A stretch of DNA of 64,000 nt, taken from the NCBI GenBank assembly GCA_963965975.1, contig OZ014416.1:7502001-7566000 (forward strand), in the 5' to 3' direction. The position numbers and the translations under genes were made by a program. Below are positions 26,001-39,200 of the stretch, piece after piece. The first letter of the stretch is position 1; each line of letters starts with the position of its first letter. The notes beneath the pieces are model-generated. The model ran no database searches. It was not told the DNA's origin and saw nothing but the letters and a program-made list of their open reading frames with translations. Source of the DNA: Xestospongia bergquistia (taxonomy: Eukaryota > Porifera > Demospongiae > Haplosclerida > Petrosiidae).

Positions 26001-29000
26001 TCACAAAAAGTTCCCAAGAATGACAATTCAAAATCAATCACAATGAGAAAAGTATTAAAGCAATTTAAATGACATAATCCTTACCATAGCAACAATTTAA
26101 CTATGATATATGTTGATAGTACAATCCATTAATAAGAAAGGACATACTATTCAATATTTTCTGTTTCTAATTTGAGAATTGACATTTTTAGTTACATACA
26201 TTGCCCTAAATTTCAGTTTTCACCTGCATTATGTCAAACACAGCCTGATTTTTCTATATTGATTGATGTCAATATTCATATTATTCATCATTTTAGACAA
26301 TGGAATGTAGTCAAAGATTGTCCACCCACATACTATTAATTTTCTGTTATATGTCACTTTTCGTTGTCATCGTATGATGTATAAACCTTTTTTTGAAATA
26401 GTCAATCTTTCTTCTTATGACTATATATCAAAAATATTCTTCTTATTATAATCAATTTATTTGTCATCATATTACACATGAAATATATATTATATTACTT
26501 ATAATAATGTAATTGTTATTTATATTTTCACTAATTTCAATTTAGGATGACAATAATCTACTACATTTTGCCTGTGTAAGTGGCAGTGAAGAAACCATAC
26601 ACTACCTTTTACATAATGTCCAGCTAAATCCAGATTATCTAGCAGCTCTAAACAGTAATCAACACATGCCATTAGATTGTATTCGACCACATATATATAA
26701 CAGTAATAGATTTCAATTACTGAAGCTGTTTCAACCATTCAAACAATGTCTCAGAGACTACCTCACAGAATCATATGCTAAATTATTTCTCTGTGGAAAG
26801 ACAAAAGCTGGAAAAAGCTCGTTGGCTGCTGTTATCTCTTATCGTTCTAACAAGGGGTCTCTTGATGTTATTGATCCAGAAGAATGTGTTGAAGGTGTTG
26901 TATTACAAACAACTGGAATTGAGTACCACAGTGTTCGCAGTTGGGAAATAGGAAATGTTGTAATTTTTGATTTTGCTGGACATGCAGAATATTACAGTAG
27001 TCATGCTGCAGTTTTGGAAACTCTCTTGTTGAGGTCACCAGCTGTCTTTGCAATTTTAAGCAACCTTACCGATGATGAGAAGACAATTAGGAAGGATCTG
27101 CTTTTTTGGTTTAACTTTGTTGAAAATGTAAGCATAAAGTTAATTAGCTCAAGTCAAGTACTTGTCCTTGGAAGTCACATTGATGAACTGTCCAGTGAAA
27201 AAGAGTTCCAGCCTTTTGTAAATGATGTAGCAGATCTGGCTGTTCGTTTTCAAAATTACAAAGGGTTTTTGCCGATAGATTGTCATCGACCAGGAGGAAA
27301 AGGTGTTGAAATGTTTATGAAGAAATTAAGAGAGAGCTGTGAAGCTGTTGTGGACAAAAATGATAAGATGAGCTACCACTGCCACTGTCTAAATTCTTAT
27401 CTTCAACAGCTGGAGGAGGTTGCTATTAGCCTAGATGAGCTATGTTCCAAATTAGTGGAACTAAATGAGCCTTGTCTTTTGACTAATCGATCAACAGTGT
27501 TAGAATTTTTGACCATTCTTGGAAGCAAGGGTCTCATTTTGTTTTTGGTTAACACATGGGTAATTATTGACCAAAAGGCTCTATTAACTGAGGTAAATGG
27601 TGTCTTATTCAATAAAAGCATTGATCGTGAGCGTAAACCAGTTGCCAGTAATACTGGTATAATGCCTGTCTCTACTCTAGCTAACCTTTTCCCTAAACAC
27701 AACACAGATATGTTGATTAGTTTCTTAACAAGTCTACAATTTTGTCATCAAATGAACTCTTATGCTGTTTCTAGTATCACTAACAATGTACCATCTGATG
27801 ACTTCCCTATTAGTAAAGATGAGAAATTTTTATTTTTTCCTGCACTTATTACAGAAGACAAGCCCTTTTCAATCTTTGAAACATCAGATGGATTTGGTTG
27901 GTGCCTATGGTGTCCTGAATCGCATCAATTTCTCTCCAATCGTTTTCTCCATACTCTTCTTCATCACTTAGCTTATACTTGCTGTCCTCCTCTTCCTGAG
28001 GAAACTGATTATATTACTGATAATGCAACAATCCAAGAACTACATCGAGTCTGTACTATGTGGAAAAATGGTATTTATTGGAAAGAGAAAAAGAAGAGTA
28101 CTGAAGTTATGGTTGAGGTTACTGAAGCCAACCGATGTGTTACAGTTCTTGTGTCTCACAGCAACTTTATAGAAAGTTATCAACTTCGTGCATCACTCAT
28201 CAAAGAAGTACTCAAGCTTAAAACTGAATTATCTCCATGTACTTCAAAACAGTTTGCTATTGCACCTGGTAACATTAAGGATGTCATGGAAAAGGAGCAG
28301 AGAAATCGTATCCTCTATGCTATGAGAAATGTTGCTAAAGGAGTACTAACAAGAGAAAATGTTACATCCTCTACTGACAAAAATGTTGCTGTCCAATTAG
28401 TAGTTGGTGAAAAGGAACCATACCTCTGTATTGCCCCTCTTGTGACCAAAGTTCTCTTTTCTGACACCAACAAAGATCTACCACTACCAGATCACTATGT
28501 CCAACATATAGAAGAAGTATGTGGAGAGATCATGTTCCTATATCCATCATCAAATTTTACTCACCTCTCTGTAAGAGAACATCTCAACAAATTTAGTATT
28601 TTTGCTGGACGTAATCCTTTGGTAAGTTTACATTCACTTTCTCTTAACAGTGTGTCTATGAAATCGTTTTATCTTCTCTACATAGAGTATACCTTCTCCA
28701 CCAATAAAAGATGAAGTAATACAAAGATTATCAAAACCTGTTCAGACAAGAACAACAAAAGGTTCTATTTATATCAATATTTTCTTGTATTGACTTAGTT
28801 ATTATTACAGATTTTATTAACACTGTTACTAAACCTGACAAACAGATGTCATCATCTATTACATACAATGTTGGAGGTATGTCTACATATCAAAAAATAT
28901 GTTATATGTCCAATAATTTAGTTTATTTATTATTTAATTTCCTTGTTTTTATATCTAATACCATTATAGTATGTAATAATATCTTTAGTTGTTCAAATTA

Positions 29001-32000
29001 TATAGATTGCTTGCAAAATATTTCCATTGTATATAATGATATCTTTAGTTGTATAGATTGCTTGCATCTAGCATGCATAACAATTCCATAGTCAGTAAAG
29101 TTATTCATGTCAGCCATTTTAGAGGTTACATTAGGAGACATTTGTCATGGCCTGACAAGTATCTTTAATTGGAAATGACAGTAAAATGTTTGTTTGTGGT
29201 TAAATGAAAGAATCCAAAATGAATAAAGTTTCAATTATCAAGCTATTATATTATTACTGATAGTAACAGTGAACATGTTGGAAAAGAATCCTCTAGTGCT
29301 CATGATAATAATAGTACATATATACACTAGTATATACTATGTTCATTGTTTTATTACAATTTTATAGGAGGTGTGGCACAAACAGACAAGAACACATTTG
29401 ATAATCAAACTGATGGTAAGTTACTTTATTCACATCATTTAACATGTACATAATTACTTAATAACTATTAATATATAATTGTCACTTTGTTCTACTCAAT
29501 ATCCTATAGAATGTGCTAAGGAATCAAGTGTTCCTGACTCAACTAAAGTCTCTATTACTGACAACTTTACAATAGAACATCAGGTATGATTTATCCTTTT
29601 AAATAATAGATTTTATTAATTGTAGTCATCAAGAAATTTAATTTGTTAAAGATATTAGGGGATATTTGTCTTGCCAGTGTGTAGCTATTAACATAATAGC
29701 TTCTTTCAGAAATCAGGGCCTATTCTAGCTAATGAAATTATTTGTATTTTGTCAACTGTATAGATCAATGCCGAAACACTCAATAGATTAATGTGAGAAA
29801 CACTATTTGATATATTCACAGGGAAGAGGGCAAATCTCAGTGATTTGTTCAACATAATCCAAAAATAGTTTTTCACATTAAACAAGTGGGTGTCTGGGCT
29901 GTGACTAAGTCAACAGAGCACTATATGTAGCCACACCCATGAAGTGTTCTTTATTGTTGTGGTTCTTAGAAGCATTCCTACACTTGACATAGATAGATTG
30001 ATAATTTCACTATGTCAGCTAATATATCATCACTTATATCCTGTATCCAATAGCAAGATTCTACTAATGAACTATCAAGTGAACACAAACCAGATACTCT
30101 CCCTAGTAATACTACACAACAAGGTAATATAAGACATCTAAATAATAAACACTAAATATAATGTATGTGATGATTTCAATTGTGTTTATATAGAGTTATT
30201 TTATAGTCTATGTTGTTATAGTTGACACAAGTAGTTTATATATGTTGATAAGTAGACAAAATCAAGTAGAGGTTGAGTAGAATGTACAGTTTAAGTTTTT
30301 AGAATGTTTGGGGTGTGGTCTAGAAACAGTACCTATATACTACATGAAGGGATATATTATAATCATGCTGTTTTTAATTGATGTCCTATCAACAATAACC
30401 ATATCTCATGAAATATAGCTAATATTACTAAATATGCTTTGTTTTTATTATGACATCATGGTGTTACATAACCTTTAAATTTGTTTAATCAATGATTTTA
30501 TTTGATTTATTCTCAGCTCCTGCTAAGCGTAAGAGATCTTCTTCCCATTCAACATCAAAGAAGCTCAAACAATCTGATAACACAGATGATGATCAATTAG
30601 GTAGATCATTTAAAGTGTCACACACACAGTTGTTAAATTATAATATCTGTATTTACAGATAACTTTATACATCATATTAACTCACTTTTATACTTTATAC
30701 TTGTATTTGGAGTTATGATATGTTATGTTATCTGTTTCTATAGAAACCAATCCAGACTTTCTTAGACGCAAGCATGGTAGTAACTTTAATTCAGGTAATG
30801 ACAACAAATTAGTTGTTCTTTTAGCTAAAAATAATTATTTTCTATGTACATGCTATGTTTCTAACATTATAACATGAGGAATTTATAAAACACAGACAGT
30901 GTTATTTAATTATGAACAAATATTTTACCAATTGTCTGTATATTTTAGAAAGTAAATGAAACTAATGTGGTTTAATTATGTTCATGGCAAAATGTTAGGG
31001 AATACATATTGTGTTTGACTTTATATATCTAATTTTTAACTTATTTAAATATAATTCTTTTATTTTGCACAATATTAGATGATTTGCCTAAAACAAAGAA
31101 GTATGTCCAAGAACAACAAGAGAGTAATGTCAGAGGTATATCATTATAAATACATGTGTGTGTGTGTAGATTTGAGTTAACTAATGATGATACTTCATTA
31201 GTTAATAATCTTAAAGAAAATTGAAAATATAGGGACATCTGTATCTTTAGTCGTAATTTCAATGACTTAGTTGTTCATTGAGTTAAGGAATAGCTTACAA
31301 GTAATAGTTTATAATACAATAATAATATTGCTTTAATAGCTGCTACTGTAACATTAAAATATTTTCATGAAATTTTTAAAAAATTGATGATAAAAATGAT
31401 GGTCATATTCGTATGATTACATAATGGTTCATGGATATTGTATACATTAGAGAAGTACTCATTATATTTCCTTTAAAACAAACATATTTATTTCATGTAA
31501 TACAAAAGTATGGCTCCCGTTATATACTATATACTCATTATAATTTAACAAGTATAGATTATGTACCAATGTAAATGATTTATTGAACTAAGTGCCACAG
31601 GAACAAGGTTTGATAAACCAGTGTAAACCATACTAAGGTGTATAATTAGCTTTTACAATAGTAAATTGCTTTATTCTTGAAAATTGCTCATTGATCAGTA
31701 ATAAGTTCTTCTTCAGTAGTGTGATTAACTGATTCAACATTACAGTTGATAACTTCAATACATATTAGTATATGACACAAACATTTACTATAACATTTAT
31801 CCTATAATATAATTATCACTTTGTTCTACTCAATATTCTATAGAACATGATAAGGAATCAAGCACTGTTGATTCAACTGAAGTCTATATTACTAATAACT
31901 TATCAATGGAACATCAGGTATGATTTATACACTTGTGTAATTGGTTGTATTAATTGTAATCATTAACAAATTTGATTTGTTAAATGTGTTAGGATATACA

Positions 32001-35000
32001 TACAATTCAAAATGCCTGACACTATTATAAAGTCACTGTAGTAAGTAATATTACTGATGGATATTTTATAGCTATGATAGTTAATTTTTCCAGCTGAGCT
32101 TTAATGCAGTAAAATTTAAAAACAAATCAAAGCTATAGAGTCTATACTTGATAATAAACCAGGATCATTAGCAACAGTTCAATAATAACTCAGTAATTAG
32201 TCTTGTTTGCTATTAACATAAATAGCTTCTTTCAATAATTAGGATTTATTCTTGCTAATCAGATCATTTGCTCTCTGTAAACTGTGTAGTCTCATTCTAG
32301 ACACTCACTAGATTAATGTCAGAAAGAGTGTCTGATCTATTCACAAGCAAAATGAGAAATCTCAGTTGTTGAAGTGATGTGTTCCTGATAACACAAAAAT
32401 AGTTTCTGGCATCTGGGCATGCAGCCACACTCATGAAATATTCTTTGTAGTTGTGGATTCTTAGAAGTACTTTCTAATTTGTTAGATTGATAGTTTCAAT
32501 ATTTGACAATGTGACAATGATTACTATTAACAGTTACATAGTAATTCCTCACCTCCAGTCTCTTAACAATAATATAAATGATAGATATATCATCAATATT
32601 GTGTATTATAATACTGTAACAATTTCCTGTATCCAATAGCAACATTCTACTAATGAACTATCAAGTGAACACAAACCAGATACTCTCCCTAGTAATACTA
32701 CACAACAAGGTAATATAAGACATCTAAATAATATACACTACATATGATATATGTGATGATTTCAATTGTGTTTATATTATATAGAGTTATTATATAGTCT
32801 ATATTGTTATATAGTTGACATAAGTAGTTTATATATGCTAATAAATAGACTATTTAGAGTTGTATTTGTTTACTGAGATCATGAGAAATTAAGATATTAT
32901 TAATTAACTACTTCTACATTGTTTACTACCTGCTCTTTAATTCTGTTACTTATCCTGTAGAAACTATTGATCCATCAGAAACATTTCTAGATTATTTGGC
33001 TGATATTTGTGAAGCCATTCAAGTTAAACCTTTGTTCATTGTTAATAGACTCATTACTGCTAGATTGATATCATCAAATTTTAAAGAAGAAGTGAAAAGT
33101 ATGAGTGGTGATAATTATGACAAGGCAGACAAAGTAGTTAACGAACTACAACAACAGGTTGAAGAAAAAGGAATTGATTTTTTAAAAGCTCTTTGTGACT
33201 TTCTTCTAAAGCAGAACCAGGAGTTAAAAGACATTGGTACAAGAATGAAAAGTCAACTAGAAAGTGAGACATTTTATTATACAACGCTATAAATTATAAT
33301 AGAATATAAATGTTTGTATGAGTGAGTCTTGAATGATGTCATAATTGAGAAGTCTACTGTGATGTTATAATTAAGTAATCTAATTAAATAATGAAAAATG
33401 TGTCTATTTTTATGTATTGCAGGCTAACTCTGCCTACTAAGTATCCAGTCTTCTATATTCTTCAAAGCAAAAGTGTTATCAAAGCCAATAACATAAATTT
33501 AGGACTGCTTGCCTCATGACAGCATTTGTTAACTCACAAAAAACTAATAGCACGACACCTTAGTTGCATTAGACTGTGCAAATCCCATTCTATAGTATTA
33601 GAAAAACAAGCTTGTTATCATATTTAGAAGTTTACGAATTATGTAAGTGACTAACTGTGCTAGGAAAATAATTAAATATTATGCAGGCATGGCAGTCTAT
33701 AATTGTTTCTTAGCCAAATGAGTTACAATAACAAATTCATTTTTGCTTTCATCAAGTAGCTGTCTCACACAATATAGAGATTATTTAGTAATTGTGATAT
33801 GAACAATCACAAAATGTGATAATATAATTATGTAAGCAATTAGTTTGCATGAATGTAAAGTGCCTCTAATCATCTTTATTTGGTCTGAGTGTACACATAA
33901 TTCACACAATTATCAAACACTCTCAAATAACAAGCAATATTCATTGCAGACAACATTCTTAACTTCAACAACTCAAATTATATGTTAAGGCTTGGAGAAA
34001 GGGCTTTCTAGTAAATGTGATTGATAATTCTAACTTAATGTTGATTTACCTTCTCTCTGAATTATGTTTGATGGCATAGTAAATGTATGTACATTGTATG
34101 TTCATGTGTGGACACTCCTTTATATTTTAAAGTTGATAACTACTATCAAATTGATTGATGAATGAGATAAATCAATCACTTTTTTACACTTCAGAGTAAA
34201 AAAAATTGACTTCAAGTAATCTCATTAGTTAGATACTGGTAACTAGTTTTTCAGTTACCTCATTTCTTTTGAAGTAACTCATTAGCTTTCTTATCACCAG
34301 TAAAACTATATGTGTAGTTATCTTGTTAAATTGATTATAGTTCATAAATAATTGGAAGCTATTGACTAAATTAATTTTGAAGATTGTTATCTCAATAAGT
34401 CATTGTGTATTAATACTTGACTTTGTAGTGACTACTACTGAGACTATAACTTGTTTATAGTTTATTTGGTCTTAGATTCTAATCTATTATTAATTGATAT
34501 TGTACATTATATGAGCTGTGTAAATAGTCAAATCTGATCATGTTGCTAACATTATTGTAACTGTATATATTATCTTTTATCCTCTTAATTTGGTATATTA
34601 TTAAAATGATAAAAGAAAGTGAAACTAAAAATTGTATTTTGAATTATTGGCAGTTCAGACTTCTTGTGCATGTGTTAATATCAATAACTTGATTTCACTT
34701 ATTATATTGTTTAACAAAGAATAAATCATTCCTTAAATCAATATTAAATTGTATATTTTTCCATTTCATATTAGGTGAAGGAGGTATACATCTATCTACT
34801 TTAGATGATCTCTTGGATCAACAACCTACAATTAAAGAAATAGTTACGTATGCTGAAACTGCAAAGTGGAATAAGTTGGGTGTTCAACTAGAACTGAACA
34901 GTGTGGCACTAGCTGGATGTCATGACTGTACCAGTATGTATCAGCTATGGATTATGGAGAAAGCTGAAAATGTAACAAGGAGGAATCTATTATATGCTTT

Positions 35001-35341
35001 TAGAGCTATTGGAGAGAATAATATAGCAAGAAAGTATGAAGATTATTTAGAAACAATAGTAAGTTACATCGTCCATACATTAGTGTATACATGTAATAGA
35101 GTGTACCCTTAGCTAATAATACCCCATATTATTACATAACATTGTTCTATATTAAACTTTGAGACTAAATAACTTGTTTGTTTTTAGATGCAATATTAGT
35201 ATATTGGCTGTTAATTTGTATATTGTTTATATAAAATTGGCTTTATGATATTATTGACTATGTAAACAACTTCTGACCACAAACAAATTAATTTTTCTGA
35301 TTTTGTAGGTGGGAAATATTGAGAGTGCTCAATCTGTATAA
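14588..35341 (+). CDS. Gene B: multi-ankyrin - Roc/COR GTPase - linker - CARD-like (- Death) protein
   Basis: Exons: 14588-14626 (ATG), 14888-14980, 15380-15496, 16172-16270, 16755-16856, 17227-17328, 17469-17573, 18430-18528, 19651-19749, 20804-20902, 21208-21306, 21473-21574, 21715-21816, 22606-22698, 23418-23516, 24839-24937, 25770-25871, 26546-28621, 28686-28761, 28811-28876, 29368-29415, 29510-29583, 30054-30123, 30517-30600, 30744-30794, 31079-31135, 31844-31917, 32640-32709, 32961-33292. That gives about 1,575 residues with no stop. An alternative end uses a donor at 33264, then 34775-35058 (death domain) and 35309-35341 (stop), giving about 1,671 residues. The start MTAKHL is conserved as MTAQPS in gene C. 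The canonical death-domain exon of A and C is missing here. It is the only apparently intact full-length copy in the window. Confidence 0.78.
14888..25871 (+). CDS. Gene B ankyrin-repeat exon series (16 exons)
   Basis: Sixteen exons of 31-39 codons each start and end in phase 0, so any could be gained or lost without a frameshift. Most read TALHLAS..GYYDI+QLLLNSNADPNI, a textbook ankyrin repeat (helix TALHLA, second helix IVQLLL, loop NADPN). Exons 16755/17227/17469 and 21208/21473/21715 are near-duplicate triplets, introns included. Exons 18430, 19651, 20804, 22606, 23418 and 24839 belong to one subfamily whose downstream introns are also alike, so exon and intron duplicated together. Ankyrin arrays bind other proteins; the partner is unknown. 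Confidence 0.82.
18430..25180. repeat. Tandem exon-plus-intron duplication array
   Basis: Each unit is one ankyrin exon plus an intron opening GTCAGTGTATATTGTTT, then ACTACATGTTACTAGATTTA, then GTAGGTGTGGCCTGT and GTGTCAAAATATTCTGATGA. Exon spacing is roughly 0.8-1.4 kb. The intron after 51602 in gene C and that before 18430 contain the same blocks. A block with no exon at 18214-18400 looks like a unit that lost its exon. Confidence 0.7.
20056..20091. repeat. (TA)n microsatellite in gene B intron
   Basis: An uninterrupted TA run. Similar shorter runs lie at 14466-14484, 45006-45026 and 46617-46631. Confidence 0.8.
26546..28621 (+). CDS. Gene B exon: last ankyrin repeat, Roc GTPase, divergent COR-like region
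   Basis: One 692-codon open exon. It opens with an ankyrin unit (LLHFACVSGSEETIHYLL). The P-loop is GKTKAGKS at 26795-26818, followed by DFAGH and G4-like SHID. To about codon 450 (about 27890) it is close to gene A at protein and DNA level. From GFGWCLWCPESHQF onward it departs from A and C (for example TCCPPLPEETDY and KEKKKSTEVMVEV), though it keeps WKNGIYW and a following VEVTEANRCVTVLV, so the COR fold is probably retained. It ends GRNPL at GTAAGT, phase 0. Confidence 0.85.
28686..28876 (+). CDS. Gene B exons where A and C carry the death domain
   Basis: Exon 28686-28761 (SIPSPPIKDEVIQRLSKPVQ...) matches the joining exon of A and C in position and exit phase. It is followed by 28811-28876 (DFINTVTKPDKQMSSSITYN, phase 1 to 1), which has no resemblance to the death domain. 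No W..+GE.LGI motif occurs before the next linker exon at 29368. The death domain appears to have been lost here, with a short polar exon in its place. Confidence 0.6.
29368..32709 (+). CDS. Gene B linker exons
   Basis: Eight short exons: 29368-29415, 29510-29583, 30054-30123, 30517-30600, 30744-30794, 31079-31135, 31844-31917, 32640-32709. The pair ending SIEHQ-type (29510, 31844) and the NELSSEH..DTLPSNTTQQ pair (30054, 32640) each occur twice, so a two-exon block has duplicated inside this gene. Exon 30517 has KRKRSSSHSTSKKLK, a candidate bipartite nuclear localisation signal. Junctions are phase 1, except phase 0 between each EHQ exon and its partner. Confidence 0.65.
32961..33292 (+). 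CDS. Gene B CARD-like exon
   Basis: Same six-helix CARD-like domain as gene A (FLDYLADICEAI, FIVNRLITARLIS, YDKADKVVNELQQQ, FLKALCDFLLKQN). It reads to a stop at 33290-33292, or can splice from GTGAGA at 33264 in phase 1. Confidence 0.7.
34775..35341 (+). CDS. Downstream death-domain exon plus last short exon (probable gene B 3' end)
   Basis: Acceptor ATATTAG opens 34775-35058, which ends at a GTAAGT donor. In the only open frame it reads ...LSTLDDLLDQQPTIKEIV, then YAETAKWNKLGVQLEL, a helix with LWIMEKA, and TRRNLLYAFRAIGENNIARK, a clear death domain (W..LG..L.L, LW, TR.NLL.A+..I....A..Y). Entry phase is 1, which fits the donor inside the gene B CARD-like exon (33264). The next exon, 35309-35341, adds VGNIESAQSV and stops. 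AATAAA at 35785-35790 would close the transcript. It could be a separate small gene, but there is no start codon in suitable context. Confidence 0.6.
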
Positions 35342-35784
35342 GTGATGTTACGTATACCTACAAATACACTATAGTAAGTATACTAGTTACTTTAATACAA
35401 GTATGTACATATTATGTGGATATATTAATGTATACATGTAAATGATAGTTCATTTGAACTATTAAAAAATTGAATGATTTGTGGCCATTCAAAGATTGTC
35501 TCTTTACTAGACAAGTCAATTCCACTACATGTATAAGACTAAGTTCATAATTACAGAAAAGGGAAAGAGAGAAGAATGTGAAACTCCTACACAAATAATT
35601 AAAATGCTCCCACACTGGTCATTTAACTGATGAATTTACATCTAGGTTTATATCAGAGATATCTATGCTACAGGCTTAAATGTATTTTCTCTGTGTTGTC
35701 ATTTCTATAATAATTATTCTTGTACTTATTAGACTATTGTTACTCATATCCTACTTGTTGTTATTATGAGTTATATAAGGCAAG

Positions 35785-35790
35785 AATAAA
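35785..35790 (+). terminator. Polyadenylation signal AATAAA
   Basis: Canonical hexamer about 440 bp after the 35341 stop; the likely end of the extended gene B transcript. Confidence 0.4.
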
Positions 35791-36279
35791 GTGAATCTGA
35801 ACAACAAACTATAGTTTAGTAATCCCTCACTCACAGTTAGTAGTCTTGCTTAAACTTTTTGTCTAAAAATAGTAACATGACTAGTATGGGAAGTTTTTAA
35901 CTTTTTAACCATTTAAATAGGAGCTATTCTCTAATTAACATTATTATGTTGGTAGTTAGGTATATTCAGTAGTTATTGTACATAATTATTATCTATTAAT
36001 TCCACAGATACATACCTCAATATCTTAAAAGAGAGATCCTTGTAACTGCTCTAGACATAATTTTATTATTTAAACCAAGAAATGAAGCTGATTACACTAT
36101 TTTAATTAACTACTTATAACTATGTGCATCATTATACATTTGTAGAATAGTGTTTGTTCTTTTTTTGGTATTTGATAATAATAATAATTAAATAGTGGGC
36201 GTTACAGAAACGGAAATATGTAATTGTGTTTTCTGTGACTTCTTAGATCAACATAAGAGAACTTATTACTTAGATCTTT

Positions 36280-36440
36280 ATATATGATAGCTTGATTTGG
36301 GGACACAGTTCAAATTAAACAGTATAAAGCTAGCTGATGTACTAATTTGACATGTGTATATCAGTTATGGATTAATGACAAAGCTGGAAATACTAAAACC
36401 AGAAGAAATTTAATTGATACTTTTAGATCTATATATATAT
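36280..36440 (+). pseudogene. Decayed copy of the downstream death-domain exon
   Basis: Matches 34885-35015 at DNA level: TTAAACAGTATAAAGCTAGC, TATCAGTTATGGATTAATGA, AAAGCTGGAAATACTAAAAC and CAGAAGAAATTTAATTGATA follow the same order. It has a TGA and frame breaks and no clean donor, so it is a fossil exon. Confidence 0.65.
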
Positions 36441-37500
36441 GACAGTATAATTTTGTAAAAAATATGAATATTATAAGAAAACATTACTGGTTGGTATTTA
36501 GGGCTATAATTATAGTTGATATTAAGTGGAAGAGGAACAGTAGTGCAGGAAATAAGTAGCCCCAAAAATAGTTTTAAGTGAGGGACCCACATCCTCTCAA
36601 TATTGAGTATACTACAGTTATTTAATATATTAAAGATAACAACTATTGGTATTTATTTAAATCCAAGTACAGTCTAATGCCTCAAGTGTTATCCATCTTC
36701 CTACTGTATATTACTGAGAAAATGAAATTTTATATCAGATTAAGAGGCATGCCTATACTTTCACTAATCAGCATCTTTAGGGGCAGTCCCAGACTAAGAG
36801 AATAAGCAAAGTTATATACCAGTGTTCCTATGATAGAGTGTGTACAGTACTAGTGGTAGTCAGCTATACATGTACTTACAAGTGCACTTGTGATTGAGAA
36901 TCATATTAATCATGTACCCACATAGGCTGCTCTACTATATTGATATACCTAACTGGCTGAGTGCAAACGTCTTTCAATTATAATACAAGTCGTGTATACC
37001 TTATAGTCTTGTTTACTTCAGTAAAATAATATTCATTGTGTGTATTATAGTTGCTTGCTTCTTTGAAAGACAACAAGCATACAAACCTGAATGTAGAACC
37101 ATTATTTTAATACAATTTTAATCATGGAAATCTGAAATCAATTCATAGTCCTCTAGAGCTATTCATCACTGTTAAAATAATGGTCATTGTGTCTATATTC
37201 CACATTTGACTTATATCTACAGAATCCTAGCGGGACAGTCTGAGATCAGCATATTTTAATACTGATCCCTACCCTCTAAATCCTAAAACACTAAGCATTA
37301 CAATATTGTTCCATGTCCACTATATCACTGGGCTGTGCCAAAGGGTCATCTGTATCACTGGGCCATCCATGCCTGAGAATCCAATCATATCACTGGCCTT
37401 CCATAGAACCAAACTCAATAGACAACATTGAGATCTGTATTGTACACTTTTATATTGACAAAATGAATGCCCAATAGCTACTGCTAGTTTAAAAGGCACA
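36441..37500. other. Intergenic, no gene recognised
   Basis: No exon with convincing splice sites. Near 37310-37400 a short motif with ATCACTGGGC recurs three times, too few to call an array. Confidence 0.3.
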
Positions 37501-39200
37501 AACTGAATAGATCTAGAACAATAATAAACAAAACAGTATTAAAGTACTGGATATAGTATGATTAATAAGACAGAGATAAAAATAAGTGATTGATGGTGTC
37601 TGATAAGTTTTAGTGTGATAAATGATAGCAAGTGGATGATAGTAAATAGGTATATTTACTTTAGATTTAAAAGCGATTAGAGATAAGCTAGATTTTATAT
37701 GATAAGGAAGTGAATTCCATAGAGAGAAAACAGAAGGGGCAAATGTGTTTTTTGAAAGATGAGCAAGAAAAAGGGGATGTAAATGTGAAAGGATCAAAGT
37801 GACAAGAAACATGACTTGAAGATTTGTGGATGAAAATATCAGAAGGAAAATAAAAGGAGGTTGTTAGTAATTTTATAGAGAAGACATAATTTAGAAATAG
37901 AGCAACGAATTGAAAGAGGAAGAAAGTTAAAAGTCGAGAAGAAATGAGTAATCATTGTCCCATTTATGAGAGCACATTTTTAGAGCAAACTGTTGTTTTC
38001 TTTCAAGAATTTTAGATTTGGCAGAAGATACAGGTGGGTTCCAGACAAAGGAGCAATAGGTAAAATAGGGAATGACAAGAGATGATATAAAGTAAGAATA
38101 GTTTGAGGAGAAGAATGCTTATAGAAGTTACGATAGATGATCCCAATGGTTTGATGAGCTTTAGAGCAGACAGATTGGATGTGAGAAGACCATGATAAAT
38201 TAGAGGAAATAATAACACAAAGATATTTAAATGAATTGACACATTCAAGTTGAGAACCATTTAAGAAAAAGGAGAGAGGGAGGTTGAAAAAGAGGGAGAT
38301 TTACGTGAGATGATCATGTATTTTTTTGGAGTTGATGGTGAGATGACATATGCTAATCCACAATGTAATGAGATTTATGTTGGATTGAACAGTGGACACT
38401 GAAGTTGGAGAAGAAATTTCTTGAGAGATAAGAATGTCATCCGCGTAAAGGGTGAGGGTGGTTGAAGAGAGGAGGTGTAGTTTAGCAATGTCATTTATAT
38501 AGATGATCAATAAGAGAGGCCAAAGAATGGGACCTTGGAGCACACCAGAGGTGACTTGAGATTTAGAAGATAGAGAACCATTTAAAATTACTTGTTGAAT
38601 ATGGCCTTGTAGATCACTATGGAGCCAAGACAAAAGAAGAGGAAAAAGGTCGAGCGAAGATGAGGAGTCGAGTATGGGCTTGTAAGGGACAGCCAAATGC
38701 TTTTGGGAGATTGAAGAAAACTGCACGACAGAGGAGCTGCTGTTAGGACTAGAAGCAGTGTCAATAGGAATATGAGAAATAAGACTGCAAATTTCATTTG
38801 GTTTCCATAAAATCTGGAGAGTTGTCTTGTAGTGAAGTATAGGGATTATAAAGTCTGAGGAGGTAAAGGGACAGTTGATTTGTTGAAGTAGGAGAAGAAG
38901 TATTGATTTAGAACATTTGCTTTAAAAGAGTGTGAAGTTACAGGAGAACAATTATGGATAAGGGAAGGAATGGACACAGGTCTGGACTGAATATATTTAA
39001 CAGTAAACCAAAAAGACCGTGGTGAGGGACAAGTGAAGAAATTATGGAAGAATTTGAATTTTAGATGTCTGAGGTAGGCAAGAGTCTTGTTACGATAAGA
39101 ATAGTAATTGGCCCAAAGAGAAGGAGAACCAGTTCTTATAATAGAAGATGGACTTTCTTAACCTGACTTGGTTAATAAAGGAGAGGTTGACCCAAAGAAG
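37500..39200 (-). mobile_element. Broken non-LTR retrotransposon, reverse-transcriptase remnant
   Basis: On the minus strand, 38726-38301 carries SGVLQGPILWPLL and YINDI, then YADDILIS, the reverse-transcriptase core of LINE-type elements. Continuing in shifted frames, 38260-38012 resembles the thumb region and 37812-37513 has FAPSVFSLWNSLP, a phrase found near the end of many LINE ORF2 proteins. Upstream (39180-38800) a damaged frame carries YYSYRNKTLAYLR-like sequence. At least two frameshifts and stops separate the parts, so it is dead. A CR1/L2- or Jockey-like clade is likely, but I cannot settle it. The endonuclease was not found. Confidence 0.75.

Noticed and set aside
37500..39200. Endogenous retrovirus or LTR element
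   Set aside because: The reverse-transcriptase wording (YADD with SGVLQGP, SLWNSLP tail) is of non-LTR type, and I see no LTRs, protease or integrase.
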